A stretch of DNA of 64,000 nucleotides, from the NCBI GenBank assembly GCA_009829735.1, contig CM020620.1:21364020-21428019 (forward strand), written 5' to 3'. This stretch comes from Pyropia yezoensis (taxonomy: Eukaryota > Rhodophyta > Bangiophyceae > Bangiales > Bangiaceae). The notes under the pieces were generated by a model. That model did not search any database. It worked only from the letters and a program-made list of their open reading frames with translations, and was not told where the DNA came from. The translations under genes and the position numbers were made by a program. Shown one piece after another: positions 9,643-21,598 of the stretch (position 1 is its first letter; each line of letters starts with the position of its first letter).

Positions 9643-12283
9643 GGTGACCGCAGCAGAGGGAATGGGGGGAGCGGACGGGCGACGCAGGTGGTACCGGTCG
9701 AGGTGGCAGCCAAAGAGGAAGGAACCGGGGACGGCGCTAAGTGAAAATGAGACGGGAAGCGCGGGATGGAAGAGGGGTGTGGAGAAACGAGAGTGGAAGA
9801 GAGGGATGAAGAACAAGGTAATGGACGAGAGGGACTGGCGATGACCCACGAGCAGCCGCCACTGCTGTGGCATGGCAAGAGGGATCCAGCCTGGACAGCA
9901 GGGTATCTTACACGAGCTGACAGTTCAATAGCACTTCGAAGAATCCTCCTGGTCAAGTAAGTTCGTCGTGCTATATATTGTGCGTCACAGTGTACATAGT
10001 TGCATTGTGTATGTATTGTACGAATAATTCTCACCGTGACCTGCCAACGCCAAGCCTGCACCTCCCCCCGGCTCGCCCCAAAGAAACGCCCTCCCGCCAC
10101 CGACCGGAGCACTCCTCCGAGGTCTTCGTGCCACGGTCCGTCATGGCATCCCTCACAGCGCTTCCACGCCGGCTTCAAAGCAAACATGGCCGCGCCAAGA
10201 GGCGCTACGGGCGCCACCCTTTCTTCTTCGGAGTGCGCCCCCGTTCGCGCGCGCACAGGCCCCGCCAGAGAGGAAAGGGGAGCGTTGGTCCTATGTACCC
10301 GACAGCTGCGAGGAAGGTCCCGCCATCATGGCAGGGTGAGGGAAGACTCCTCAAGATGCGGCCGCGGAGGAGAGTGCTCGTCCGTCTACGAAGCCAGAAT
10401 TCATCTGATGTGCCGCCTTGCCGCAGGCTGGTGCGTCCGCCAGTGGCGATACGTTTCGTACGGGCCTGAAATCCAGATTGGACTCCCTACAGTACACTGG
10501 GCCAAACACGGGGGACGTCGGACGGCCGACCGTCGCACTTAGTTGTCACCGGGTCCTGTGGGTTTCTCGGCTGTTCGGAGTGCCTTTTTTTTTCTCTCAC
10601 GCTCTACAGAGGCCCCACATCAGACCTGGCTGGCGCGCTGATGCGGGACTTGAAGTGAACGGGGTTGGCCGTGCCGTGATGTCCGGAGTGGGCTTGCGTG
10701 TCGCACGCGCCGTCCCGCGTCGGGAGGATGGGGCCCGCCCCGTGCCAGCCAGCGGGCGGGGGTGCAAAAACTGAAGTACGCGTCACCTTTCTCGCGTGTG
10801 CGGTGGCGCCAACGCTGGCGCCTGGTCCGGTGGAGCACCGCCACCCGCATGCGCTGTTTGGATTGGCGGTCACTCCAGCCAGAGCGCGCGACTACTGCCC
10901 AACCTGACACGATCCCCCGTGGTGGTCTGCCCGCTAGCGGGTGTTGCCGTGTGGCTGGCTATACGTGGAGCTGTCGCGCACGCGGGCCTTGAAGTGCCTC
11001 TCCCTCAGTGGGCGGGACACTTGTGCCGTGCCGGGCAAGCATTCCCACCCGTCGGGCCGCCCGCACCTCGGGTGTCAGGCGGGATGGAGCTCCCGCTGGC
11101 CGGGAGTGGGAGACGGGGGCTTCTGCAGGCCCGATCCACCCCCCAGGCCCGTGCACGCGGTCCGGCGCTGGCCTGATCCTCCGCCAGCCAATGGCTGCCG
11201 GCGGTTGTCGTTGGCGCGGAGCGCGTGTGCTACGACCCCCCCTCTCGCTGGATTGCGTGGTGTGGGCCACGGTCGAGGGCGTGGCCGAGGATGGGGCGAC
11301 AGCCACTGCTGTCTCCTTGTCAGGGGGTGTTGGACGCGCCAGCGTGCTCCGCAGCCCCCACGGGCCCACTGCTGTTTTGGGCACATAGCATGCCGGCCAA
11401 GGCGGGCCGTGCCCCCTTGACTTTTTTTTTGTGGGCGGCCCACGCATGGCCCTGTCACCGGTTACTCTCACCCCCTCACCCCCCCCCCACGGTGTGTTTC
11501 GAGGAAGGTCCACTCTGCTCTCTCCACTTGTTTTCCGCTGTTGCCGCGGCCAAGGCGGTTGGGGCATCGAGAGACGCGCGTCCAACCAGGCGGGTCGGCC
11601 CCCGCCCGTGTGGGCCATCCCTTCTGCCCTCCGTCCTCCAGGGGGATACGCGGCGCACCAGAGCTGGCGCCAGCCGACCGCCGCGGGACCGCCGGGCGTC
11701 ACGCGCTCGTCGAAGGCATCGAGGCGGTGGCGTAGCATACGCCGGCGGCGTCGCAAGGCGGTGTGCGGTTGCGCCGGGACACCGGTGGTCGGGTCGGGTC
11801 AGACACGCCACCTCAGCGCGTGGAGTGCCCACTCCTCCAACCCGACTTTCCGGGTACGAGAAGGGGGGGCGGCCGTTCCACCCCGTCGCGGTCGCGAGGT
11901 GGTGGGGCCCTGTTTGCCTGCGGCTTTGTTGTCCACTGCCGCACACCCTGCGCCGCGGCCGCCTGAAATAGTCCCGCGCCTGATCGCGGGCGAGGACGCA
12001 GGGGTGTTCCCCCGGTGACCGGCGCGACCGTGGGGGGGTGCCTACCCGCACGTGTTCAGGGGACGCGCGCCCTACACTCTCCCACGGCTTGGCCATCTTT
12101 GGCCACCATCCCTGGTGTCATTGGCACCTCAGCCTGCCGCTGTGTGTCTCGGCACCCGAGGCTGCCGCTGTTTGCCCTTGGGCAGCTGGCAGTCTTGGGT
12201 GCAGACGGTGCGGTCTCGTCCTCAACGCGGCCGCCTCACCGTCCCGCCCCCCTCCCCCCCCGTCTCCCTCACCTCTGGCGACC
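9643..12283. other. Intergenic region of about 2.6 kb, no supported gene
   Basis: The first 230 bases are the C/T-type leader of the minus-strand peptidase gene. An AT-rich patch with TATATATT at about 9971-9978 and several TGTACA words follows. Between 10000 and 12000 all six frames are open for stretches, but their products are Arg/Pro/Gly-rich and unlike any family. The last 150 bases are a pyrimidine leader for the gene at 12284. Confidence 0.4.
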
Positions 12284-14674
12284 ATGTCCGCTCTCGACGT
12301 CTACCGCGCGGCGCGCCTGGAGCGCTCCCTCGTCATCCTGTGCGCCTACACCCCATCTCCTCCCCCCGTGTGTACCGACACGTTGCCCGAGGCTGGCTGC
12401 GCCGCCCCCCCCACCCCCAGCCATGACTCCTTCCCCACCCGCTGGGCAAGCGTGCCGTCGCTGGCTCGGCGGCTTGCCAATGCGGACGCGGCACTGCTGC
12501 TGCTCGCGGCCGGCCCGCAGCGGGTGGCCGACGCGGACGCAGCGGCCGCGGGACTGCTGGCCACCCGCGCCCTCCGCCGGCGGGTGCTGGTCGTGGGCGA
12601 CACGGACGGGACGCTGCGGTCAGCGCTGGACGCGGAGCGAGTACTACCGCCCGCAGCATCGCCGTCAGCAGGCGGCGGGGAAGGAGGAAGATGTGGGGGG
12701 GGGGGAGGGGCGCGGCTCTCCGCCGCCACGGCTGCGGGAGGAGGGATGAGCACTGGTCGCCGCTGGTGGCACCAGCTTCTTGGCGGCATGGACTGCACGT
12801 CAGGCTCAGCCGCGGAAGCGCCCGGCGGTGTGTCGGGGCAGTGTTGGGGGAATGATGGCAGCGGTGGCGGTGCTGTCTATAGAGGAGCCCCGCGGGTGGC
12901 GCTGGTGACCCGTGATGGCCGCGTGGTTGGCCGCTGGGGCGGCTATGGCTGTCCCGACTGGGCCGTCTACCCTGACGCCATCATTACCACCACAGAGATG
13001 ATGCTGGGACCGCGCCCGCCATCACTTTCTTCCCGCCCCCGCCGATCTTCTTCGGCGGCGCCAAGTGGCGACGGTGGTCGTGGCACTCGCGGAGGGTGGG
13101 ACGAGGAGACGTCCTGGGACGCGCCACCGGTGGCTGTTGCAGAAGGACCCCACGATGGGGACGTGCGGGGGGATACCCTCCGCGCGCTGCTCCGGGTGAT
13201 GCGCAACGACTACCTGCACCAGCTGCCCGCGGACGCGGCCAAGCAGGGGCGCAAGGGCGGCTCAACAGCCGCGTCGGCGACGGTGAAACCTGCTTCGGCT
13301 GGGGTGGTGGGTGCCGTGACCAAGGACCGTCGTCGGCGCAGGCCATCCAGCCGCCATGTCTCAACCGCGACCGCCAACATCGACGCCGTCTGTGCGTGGG
13401 CTGACGATGCGGATGGGGATCCCTCTGCTGGAAGGCGCGTCAGTGAAGACACCCCTTCCCGTCGGCGTCCCTCCCCTCCCTCTGCTCGTCGTAAATCCGA
13501 GGCGGTTGGGAGCGCTCGCTCGCAGCGGCGCGTGCCTCGGCCAGTCTCGGCCGCCCCGGCTCCAGTTGGCAGTATCGTTCGACCATTTCCGGCTTGGGGG
13601 CAAGCCGGAGACGACCGTGTCAATACCAGTCGACGAGATAACAGCCGTGGGGTGTCTGTTGATGGTTCCGTATTAGTCGTGGCCGACGCCCCGACGTCTT
13701 CTGCCCCAATGTCGGCATCGTTGCTCATAACACCGCCGTCGTCCGTGGATGGTGCATGGGAGTCGCAACGCACGCGACAGCCACGGGTCGCGTCGGCTGC
13801 GGGCGCCGCACGTGGCTCCCCCGGCAGCCACGGCCGGTCGGTGGCGTGGGCAGACGGCGGGCGAGACGGCGGTGGGGGCAGCGGGCGCCCCTTGGCCACG
13901 ATTGGAGGCGAAGATGCAGGGGGCGGTGGCGATGCCAATCGCCGGGGCTCGTGGCGGAGCGGCTCCCCAACGCCAGCCCCCACGGAGCCTCACCCTCCGT
14001 GGAAGACTGTCAAGTCGCTGCCAGCATTGAGTAGCTCGGGGGCCACCCACGATGCCGCCCCCCCAGCTGTTGGCGGGCGCGTCGACCATTCCATCCCACC
14101 TGGGCGCCCTCCCCTCCACACCAGCCGGTACGACACAAGTGGCTGGTCTGTCCTGCCAGATAGCCCTCCATCGACAGGCAGCAGCAATTGCGGCAGTGGT
14201 GGCGGACGGCGGTCGCGAGATGACCCTCGACGACGGCGGCAGCCGCTGCGGGACCTCGTCGAGCCAACGCGGGGGGGGGGACGCCGGCCGCCACGACCAC
14301 CGTCCCATGCCCAGCCGCCGACCGTGTCCAATGTTCAACCACAGCCGGTGGCCACGGCGACGGTGGCAGCGACACAATGTTGGGCAACAATGGGTGGGGC
14401 TGTGACTTCGGTAGCGACGGGGGAGGCGGCCAAGGGATTTCACGGCAGTCCACTGCCTCTCCCACCGTGCAGCGCCACACGCTACAATACCACCCCGGGC
14501 CGGGCGGCGTGTGGCGCAACGCGGCATTCACTGGATCCCGGCGTCGCGATGCGGCGGTCGCTCGACGCTGGCACTACTGGTCATGATGATGGCCGGGGGG
14601 AACGCACCCGTCGACGAACGTCAATTGGTGCGCTGGTGTCGGGGGTGGCAGGTATCGGTGGCTGGTTGTTTTGA
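12284..14674 (+). CDS. Large low-complexity protein of unknown function
   Basis: 796 residues. The start at 12284 (ACCATGTCC, immediately after a C/T run) was chosen over the upstream frame from 12038. Residues 1-320 look globular. They contain alternating hydrophobic strands (a Leu-Val-Ile-Leu-Cys-Ala stretch near residue 17 and an Arg-Val-Leu-Val-Val-Gly-Asp stretch near 105) and an Arg-Val-Ala-Leu-Val-Thr-Arg-Asp-Gly-Arg-Val-Val segment near 207 that recalls the last strands of thioredoxin-like folds. No CxxC site is present, so this is only a hint. Residues 330-790 are Ser/Arg/Pro/Gly-rich and disordered, with many Arg-Arg-x-Ser sites that basophilic kinases could use. Single exon. Confidence 0.55.
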   Translation: MSALDVYRAARLERSLVILCAYTPSPPPVCTDTLPEAGCAAPPTPSHDSFPTRWASVPSLARRLANADAALLLLAAGPQRVADADAAAAGLLATRALRRRVLVVGDTDGTLRSALDAERVLPPAASPSAGGGEGGRCGGGGGARLSAATAAGGGMSTGRRWWHQLLGGMDCTSGSAAEAPGGVSGQCWGNDGSGGGAVYRGAPRVALVTRDGRVVGRWGGYGCPDWAVYPDAIITTTEMMLGPRPPSLSSRPRRSSSAAPSGDGGRGTRGGWDEETSWDAPPVAVAEGPHDGDVRGDTLRALLRVMRNDYLHQLPADAAKQGRKGGSTAASATVKPASAGVVGAVTKDRRRRRPSSRHVSTATANIDAVCAWADDADGDPSAGRRVSEDTPSRRRPSPPSARRKSEAVGSARSQRRVPRPVSAAPAPVGSIVRPFPAWGQAGDDRVNTSRRDNSRGVSVDGSVLVVADAPTSSAPMSASLLITPPSSVDGAWESQRTRQPRVASAAGAARGSPGSHGRSVAWADGGRDGGGGSGRPLATIGGEDAGGGGDANRRGSWRSGSPTPAPTEPHPPWKTVKSLPALSSSGATHDAAPPAVGGRVDHSIPPGRPPLHTSRYDTSGWSVLPDSPPSTGSSNCGSGGGRRSRDDPRRRRQPLRDLVEPTRGGGRRPPRPPSHAQPPTVSNVQPQPVATATVAATQCWATMGGAVTSVATGEAAKGFHGSPLPLPPCSATRYNTTPGRAACGATRHSLDPGVAMRRSLDAGTTGHDDGRGERTRRRTSIGALVSGVAGIGGWLF

Positions 14675-16042
14675 GCTGCTTTTCACTTGACGTAGAAGAC
14701 ACGCCATCATGGGGAGTCCATGGTGGGGGACGTGCGGCAGGTACAACCAGGCCAGTGAACGCGGAGGAGGGTGAGTCAGAGAGTTGTCTCTGAGAGCTGT
14801 CTCATGGGCTTTGGCACGCAGAGTTGTCTCTGCGAGCTGTCTACAGGCGGTTAGCACTGCGCACCTGATGTTCTCCATGCTCCGTGCCGCTGGTGCCTCT
14901 CCGTGGTAAACCCTGCTCCCTGGCATACGTACACCTGTCTGCTTGCGACCAACGAAGACATCTATTGCTACGTACGTTTGGTGATGGTTCACATAAATAC
15001 ACCGTCCACCAGACTTGCTCTTCAAATCATGCCAAGGACCCTGTGCGCTCCCGTGCTGTTTCTCGTCTACCTCGAGACTCAATGTGGTTCCCATCTCGAG
15101 GCCCGAAGACATGAGATAATTCTCCGAGACAAGACCAGCCTGACACGCCGTTGCCTGTGTGCGACTACGAGACCAAGCCGAGGAAGAGGGAGAGGAGTGG
15201 GTCCGCCGAGGTAAATATATATGTGGCATCATGATGTACCCTCGTGGGGCCCACCCCCTCTCTCTCCGTGAGTCCCGCACGGCCACGGACGTGGCCGCTG
15301 CGGGTCGTCCCAGCAGGCCGGCACCTCACCAACAGGGGTCATCCCCCCCCGTGGCACTATCCAGCTGGCCACACTACCCGTGACGACAACGGCGGCACCG
15401 GCGGCGGCGGTGGCATTGCGTGCTTTCGACGGGAACATGGCGGGCAGGGACGGGTGTTGCCCACCCGCGTTTCTCCGTCGAAGGATTGCTTGCAGCGGGT
15501 GACGCGGCAGAGCAGTGCAGGCGCAGCGCGTCGTGACTCGGCGGGGTAGCGGCCGTGAGGGGCATGTCGCCGCCGGCCACCCCCCTAGCCTTGCGGAGGA
15601 GGGGAGGGGGGGCGGCGGCGCTTGCTGACGCGACCGGTGCCGACCCGGCATGAGGGGGGGGGGAGGGTGGCCTCCATCGATTCGCATAGCGTCGTAGCTT
15701 GGGAGGAGGAGGAGAGGGTCGCCAGTGGCTGTCGTGGACCGTGATGCACCCTCCTCCTCTGCGTCGTCTGGCCGATGCATCTGCATGGCTCACCAGCAGC
15801 GCGGGGCGAGGGGGGAGAGGTGACGCCGCGACCTAGCGCACGCCCCTTTGTGCGCCGCCTGCAACAATGAGCTCCCGGCTGCCTCCCCCCCCACCGCCCC
15901 CCACCGACCACTCTCTGACTCTTCCCTTCCACTTCCAAGACATCTCATTCTGTGTTCTTGTCCTTCACCCTTGCCGACACCCTACCACCTGCATCACCTC
16001 TCTTTCTCTCCCTCTCCCCCCCCTCCCCCCCCCCCTGTTGTC
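14675..16042. other. Intergenic region, weak minus-strand frames only
   Basis: A minus-strand frame at 14621-15286 (221 residues) has a less biased composition than the shadow frames, but it matches no family and overlaps the end of the preceding gene. Another at 15229-15786 is equally unassigned. A short imperfect direct repeat built on GAGTTGTCTCTG lies at about 14771-14845. From 15880 the plus strand is the C/T leader of the next gene. Confidence 0.35.
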
Positions 16043-16777
16043 ATGGCGCGGTGCGGTCGGCGCCCTTTCGTCCGGCACTTTGCGGTGGCAATTTCCGTCG
16101 TCGCCGCGGCGGCCACCGCCGTCGCCTCCGCCACGGACGCTGCGGCGACGGGTGCCCCCCCCGAGCTCGCCGCCGCCTATGCCGAAGCCGCCCGCGCGAC
16201 GCAAGAGCTCTCCCGAGCCCGCGGGGAGGTGGCTGCGGGCGCCGATGAAGTCGCCCGCGGCGCCGCCGACGCGGCGCGCGCCACCTCCGAGACCCGCCGC
16301 GGGATTGCGGAACTCCGCCGCGCCGTCGCCGAGGCGGCTCGCGCGCCGGGCGGGCCCCCCGCGGCTGACGCGGCTGCCGCCGCCGCCGAGGCTGCCGACG
16401 AGTGGCTGCGGGCGTTGCCCCCCGCAAAGGGGGGCGGGGCGGACGCCCTGTCAGCCGGCTGGTCGGCCGCCGACGCGGCCGCGACGGCGGCGGGGGTGGA
16501 CGGCCGGGAGCGGGATGCGGACGTGGCGGCCCTGCGGCGGCTTGGTGTGGGCCGCGACGGGGGGGTGCGGGCGGCCGCCGAGCTGATTCGAGCGTACGCG
16601 GAAACCCACCGCGCCCGCGCCGAAGGCGTCCGCGCCGCCGCAGCGGCGGTGCGAGGAGTGGCCGAAGCGGCGCGTGCGCGCGCCGCAACGGTGCGGGGGC
16701 GCGCCGAGGGCGTCCGCGCCATTGCTGAGCGCGTGCGAGGGGAGGCGGAGGTGACCCGCAAGGGCGGGCAGACGTGA
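16043..16777 (+). CDS. Exported Ala/Arg-rich helical repeat protein
   Basis: 244 residues from TCATGGCGC at 16043, directly after a long C/T tract. An N-terminal hydrophobic stretch (about residues 11-30, Ala/Val-rich, ending in Ala-Ser-Ala) looks like a signal peptide. The rest is almost wholly Ala, Arg, Glu, Val and Gly in heptad- or 11-residue-like spacing. It is strongest at residues 45-105 and 180-240, where units of the type Ala-Arg-Ala-x-Gly-Val-Arg-Ala recur. This predicts amphipathic helices or coiled coil, in the manner of apolipoprotein or LEA proteins. Compartment (ER, cell surface or plastid) cannot be settled. No catalytic motif was seen. Confidence 0.55.
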   Translation: MARCGRRPFVRHFAVAISVVAAAATAVASATDAAATGAPPELAAAYAEAARATQELSRARGEVAAGADEVARGAADAARATSETRRGIAELRRAVAEAARAPGGPPAADAAAAAAEAADEWLRALPPAKGGGADALSAGWSAADAAATAAGVDGRERDADVAALRRLGVGRDGGVRAAAELIRAYAETHRARAEGVRAAAAAVRGVAEAARARAATVRGRAEGVRAIAERVRGEAEVTRKGGQT

Positions 16778-19441
16778 TGCCAGGTGGATGGGGGTGGGGG
16801 GTGGGGGGGGGGGGGAAGGAGCGGAAGGGGGAAGTGGGAGTGGATACACCTTGACGGCTGCTGTGTTTGATTGAGGGGAACTGGGGAGGCGAAGGAGCGG
16901 GGGCGGCCGTGGGCTGGACTCGCCCGTGCGCCCAAGGCGATGGTGGGTGGGCCATTCGTCCACAGGTTGTGATGCGGGGTGGCGCCACCGCAGGCAGTCT
17001 TCCGGCCGCGGTGGTCGGGCGACAACCTCCACACAGCGGCTTCATCTCGCGTAAAGCAAGCACCGTCGAGCTCTCTTGTCGCTCTTCTCTGTTGGGTCCA
17101 GCAATGACAGATACCTCTCGGTCCCGCTCCTTTTGCTGCCCACGGGCCATAAAGTGTAGCGCCATGATGGCATGTATGTACTGTACATACTTGTACTTCA
17201 GAGGGGGTTCTTACACCCCCTTTGCGTACACCCTTCAGAGGGGGTTGTCGCACCCCCTCGACAAACACCCTTCAGTGAGGGCTGTCGCACCCCCTGTACA
17301 TAAATATTGGCTGTGCACGTGTCGGTGCTTTTGCAGACTGGGAGATCTTGACCCCAACGACATTCGTGCAATCGTGTACAGTACCTACCAAGGTGCAGCA
17401 GGACGTGGCAAACAACCGCGAAAATGGTTCAGTCGTCAATCAAGGACAAGAGCAAGGCGTGCCCTCCTGAACACGCGGCGTGCTTTTAACAGTCAGCGAA
17501 GTGCTCGAGACGAGTACAAATCGTGCGTGTGCGAGACAAGGCACCAAGGGTCGGTGCGAACTCGATGCCTCCGTCATTTTTCCTCTCTTATTCGTGGACA
17601 ACCGCCCGACAGAGGTGCTCGTCGGCGTTTCTTGAGAATGAAGAGAGTCAGCAGCTCTGTGCTCTCCCTTGAAAGCCGTGTACATCCGGTTTTCATTCAA
17701 GGTAGCCACATGCAGTGCTCTGCTATGACAAGGGCGCAACGACAGTGGGCAGCCCTCCCCCCCATGGTGGGGGATAGGGGGGCGCCGTGACAGCCTTGGC
17801 AGCCCCCAGACGCAGCGCAGTCACCGAGCATGGATATGTATGTGGCGACACAGGCGGGGGAGGTTAACGGATGGACGGCGGGCGCCGCCGCCGTGGCCGC
17901 TGCGGCTGGCGAGGAGGGTGGGGGCATGGATGGCGGCGGCAGCGCGCTAGCGGCCGCCGAAGCCCCGCATCTGCGAGTGCGGGGTCGAGCATCGCCTCCC
18001 CGCGCGCGTCGGCTGTCTCGAGGATGCTGTCAGAAGCTTGCACGCAGTCCATCGTCTTGAAAATAAACAGTACGGTACACACAGTACTCCACATACAGTA
18101 CAGTACGGTACAAACAGTACTCCACAGATAGCCTCCTGGTACCTCTTGTCCAGCAGCGAGTGGCCTGCGACGCGCCAAATTTAAATGAGATTTCAAAAGT
18201 CGCGGGCAAGCGGCCAATCACGAGCAACAGGAGGGACACGCCACCGTCGTTTCCTGGCACCCAACCTCTTCGGCCGGTGTCGTTGGCTTGCCTTTGCTGT
18301 TGTCGCCGCGCGCGGCCCCCTTCCCAAACCCTCCCCCAGCCCTGCCCCACGTGGGCCACTCCCAATGCATAGCATGCGCCGTCTGGATGGATTGGTATGT
18401 ACATACACAAATTTGCACAGAACATGACAAGGTCGTCCATGCATCGATGCCAGATGCGAGGTTGTCGCACCTCTCCTCCGACGCGCTGTCAACAATAGAA
18501 AAGACCGCAACCAGAAACGGCACAAACCGGCAAGAGTGCCGTCCATTGGCCCCCTCCCGGCCCATGATATCCACTGTTGGCGTGGCGTGGTGCTGGGGGG
18601 CCCCCCGTGCACGGTTTCTGGTTTTGCTCCGACGGCCAGGCGACGGGGGCAAGCGTCCGAGGCAGCGTCGGTGGCCCTTGTGGGGGCCCAGCGCGGGGGA
18701 CACTCTCGGATATGGCCATCCGGCGGGGGCCAGGGTCGCCACCGCAGCAAGAGCGAGGGCCACACTGGTCTCCCCGCCAACGTCACCATAGGAGAAAGAG
18801 GCCGCTGGGGGGGGTTGGCTGTTTGGGTGAATGTACAGTACATTAAGCGGCGGCCCGCACCCCCCGCCCCCCTCTCCAATGGCCTGCCCGTGTCCCCGTC
18901 ACGGAGCCCCCGCGCGGGGCCGCCCCCCCGCACGCACGGCCGGGCAGGGGGGGACGTTGTTATTTTGGCAGGCTTGCCTCCCCTCTGACCCGTTTTGGGG
19001 AGGAGGGGGGAGGCGGCGGGCAGGCGGTGGCCGCCCATCGTCACGGACGTTCCGCCCTCGGCGCTGTCCCCCCCCCCTCCTCCCCCCCGGTCCGACCGCT
19101 CTGCCTCCCGGCGCGCTCACCCACACGACGTGGGCGGTGCGGTGGAGGAGGCCTCCTCCGCCGCCCCCGCCGCCCTCCCCCCCCCCCTCTCACGCGCCTT
19201 CCTCCTCCCCTCTCCCCTTGTCCGACATCCGGCGCCGGGCAGGCGCGCCGCCGTCGCCCGCGCGCACCGCCGCGTTCCTGTGACGCGGGGGCTGGCGCCA
19301 CCGGGACGACCGACGCTGCCGCCGGCGCCTGCCGGTCGTCGTTGGGGGAGGCGGTGGCCTCTCTGCCCTCCCCCCCCCCCCCCCCCCTTCCTCTTGTTCA
19401 CCCCCCCCCTTTCCACGCCCCCCACCCCCCTCGACACCGCC
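16778..19441. other. Intergenic region of 2.7 kb with short repeats
   Basis: No frame with a family signature was seen. It holds a 37-bp tandem repeat (17198-17306), a dense cluster of ACAGTAC and GTACGGTAC words at 18067-18126, and GTAC(A/T)GTAC palindromes at 17178-17186, 17376-17384, 18098-18106 and 18833-18841. From about 19060 the plus strand is C-rich leader sequence for the gene at 19442. Confidence 0.4.
17198..17306. repeat. Tandem repeat, three units of about 37 bp
   Basis: Units begin at 17198, 17235 and 17272 with TTCAGAGGGGGTT or close variants. Each unit has an internal palindromic block (GAGGGGGTT...ACCCCCTC), so single strands can fold. The third unit is the most diverged and ends in TGTACATAAAT. 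Confidence 0.7.
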
Positions 19442-19575
19442 ATGACGGCGGCTGTCGTTGTGGCGGCCGCCGGCGGCGGCACTGCCGGCAGGCCGCGGCG
19501 ACCGCCGCGGCCGCCGGGGGCGGAGCGGCCCGGTGGCAGCGGCGGCAGCAGCGGCAGCGGCAGCGGCAGCGGCAG

Positions 19576-19607
<32 letters not shown>

Positions 19608-21598
19608 CGGCCGAGCCGTCGGCTGGCCCTGCCCCCCCCCCCCCCCCCCCCCCCCCACCCGCCGCGCCGCAACCGGCTGGGGCGTCGGTGCCCCGGCGGC
19701 TGGTACTCCCCCCCCCGCCGCCAATGACGCGGATGGGCCGCCGCTGCCGCTCCACCCCCGACGCCCCCGCCGCGGCCTTCCTCCCCACCTCCTCTGCAGA
19801 CGAGCCGCCGTCGCCACCGCGGCGGCGGGGTGCGGGTGCCCCGCTGTCCGCGTCGCTCTCGTCGTCTGGGGGCGCACGCTCCGCGGGCGCCCACCCGCCC
19901 CCTCACGCGCCGCCCACGCACCTGTACCCCCTCCAGCCCCACCCCCTGTCCGTGCCTGGCCCAATGGCCGCCCCCCGGGGGCGCCCGCGGCCCATCCGGG
20001 GTGGCAGCCTCAACGCCGCCGCCATTGACTCGGTGCTGACCCAGCTGGAGCGGCGGCTGCACACGGTGGAGGACTCGATGTTTGCGGCGCCCACCCCCCG
20101 GGGGGGGGGGGCGGGTGGTGGTGGCGGCGTAGGCGGGGGGGGGGGGGGGCGCCTCCCTACCTCTGCCTCAGCGGTGGAGCTGGGGCCCCGCCTGTCGGGG
20201 CGGCTGCGGCACTCGTCATCTTCCCGGTCGTCGTCCTCATCCGACTCGGAGGGGGACGGGGGCGGAGGCGGTCACCGCGGCGGCCGTCGGCGGTCGAGCG
20301 CAGCGCCGCCGCCACGGCGGCGGCCAAGGCATTCCATTGGCGGTGGGGGGGGGGCGGGGGGGGGAGCCCCCGTCGGCCGTCGGTCGGCCCCCGTCCTCGG
20401 CACCGTCCCTGCCTCTGCGGGCGCGCACCGGCCGCATGAGGGGCGCGACCGCCACGCGGGCGGCGGGCGGCCGTCGGGAAGCGTCGCGAGGCGGGGTAAG
20501 ACGGGCCCTGCGAGCGGAGGTGGGGGAGGTGGTGATGGTGGCAGTGGCAGTGGCGGTGGCGCTGATGGTGGTGGCGGTGGTGGCGGTTGCGCTGATGGTG
20601 GTGGCGGTGGCGGCGGTGGTGGTGGTGGTGGTAGCGGTGGTGGTGGCGGTGGGCTAGCGGTCGGCGCCGCAGCCGCAGGGCCCCCGTCCCCTTCATCCCC
20701 CCCCGGCCCCGCGGCGCACCCATCGGTGGCCCGGCAGCGGCGACCGGCCCCGTCGGGTGGCAGCAGCAGCAGCGTGCTGAGTGACTTGAGCTCTCGCTCG
20801 AGCAACAGCGGCTTGTCGGTGCCGCGGCGGTCAGCGAGCCGGCAGGGTGGCCGCCTGCCCGCGTCTTCGCGTGCCGACGTGGCACCCACAGCGGCGGCGG
20901 CGGCGGCGGCAGCGGCAAAGACCGACCCAGCAGAGCGCCCCCGCGTGCCGCCGCCGTTGGCCACGGGTCGCGGGGCGGTGGGTGGCGGCGGCACCGCCGA
21001 CGCTGTCGCAGGCACACTGCCGTCCCCGACGGCGGCGGTGGGATGCGTCACGCCCGGTGCTGGGCTGCTCGTCGCTGCTGCCGTCGGCCGCTTCCGTGCG
21101 GTTGCGGCCGCGACCGCCGCGCTGGTCGGGGTTGGGGGCGCCGCGGGGATGCGGCGGGACCTCCACACCATCCTGACGCCCAAGGAGGTGCTGGGCCTGG
21201 CGGGGCAGGTCCTTCGTGATGCGGGCTGTGCGGTGACGGCTGCGTCCAAGCGGGACCTGCGGCTCGAGGCGGTGACGCCGCTGCCGCCGCCGGCAAGGGC
21301 GGCTGCGGACGCGACGGGCAGCCCGGTTACCCCGCCGCTCTCGCACCTTGTCGGGAGCGCCAAGGGTGGGGACGGCGGTGGCGCCGGCGACGGCGGTGGC
21401 GACGGTGGCACCGCCCGGGTGGTGGTGGGGGTGGATCGCAGCAGTGACGCGCGGATTGTGGTGGTCGTCCGCCGCGGCCGCACGGACGGGGGCGGGGCGG
21501 GGTGGCCGGGGTGGACCGCCTGGGCCCGCGCCACGCTCGACGCCCTCGAGGGCGCTTGCCGCATGCGGGAGGCGCGTCTCAACCGGCAGACATTTTGA
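19442..21598 (+). CDS. Low-complexity protein with KA1-like C-terminal domain
   Basis: 718 residues. The ATG at 19442 (GCCATGACG after a C/T leader) was chosen; the frame stays open to 18995, but that part is Pro-rich leader. Residues 1-540 are disordered, with Ser/Gly runs, poly-Pro, an acidic Ser block and poly-Gly. One helical patch near residues 190-215 (Leu-Thr-Gln-Leu-Glu-Arg-Arg-Leu) could dimerise. The last 150 residues are folded. A segment reading Thr-Pro-Lys-Glu-Val-Leu-Gly-Leu-Ala-Gly starts a pattern like the KA1 domain, which ends AMPK/MARK/CIPK kinases and binds membranes or partners. It closes with a Val-Val-Val-Arg-Arg strand and a final helix. No kinase domain is present, so this may be a free-standing regulator. 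Confidence 0.5.

Noticed and set aside
10000-12000. Several 100-265-codon frames on both strands
   Set aside because: All are Arg/Pro/Gly-rich, overlap each other and match nothing recognisable.
14621-15286. Minus-strand frame of 221 codons with mixed composition
   Set aside because: No domain, no leader tract, and it overlaps the 3' end of the preceding gene; not enough to call a gene.
17198-17306. Spaced palindromic repeats that might suggest a CRISPR array
   Set aside because: Only three adjoining units with no unique spacers in a eukaryotic genome; a simple tandem repeat.
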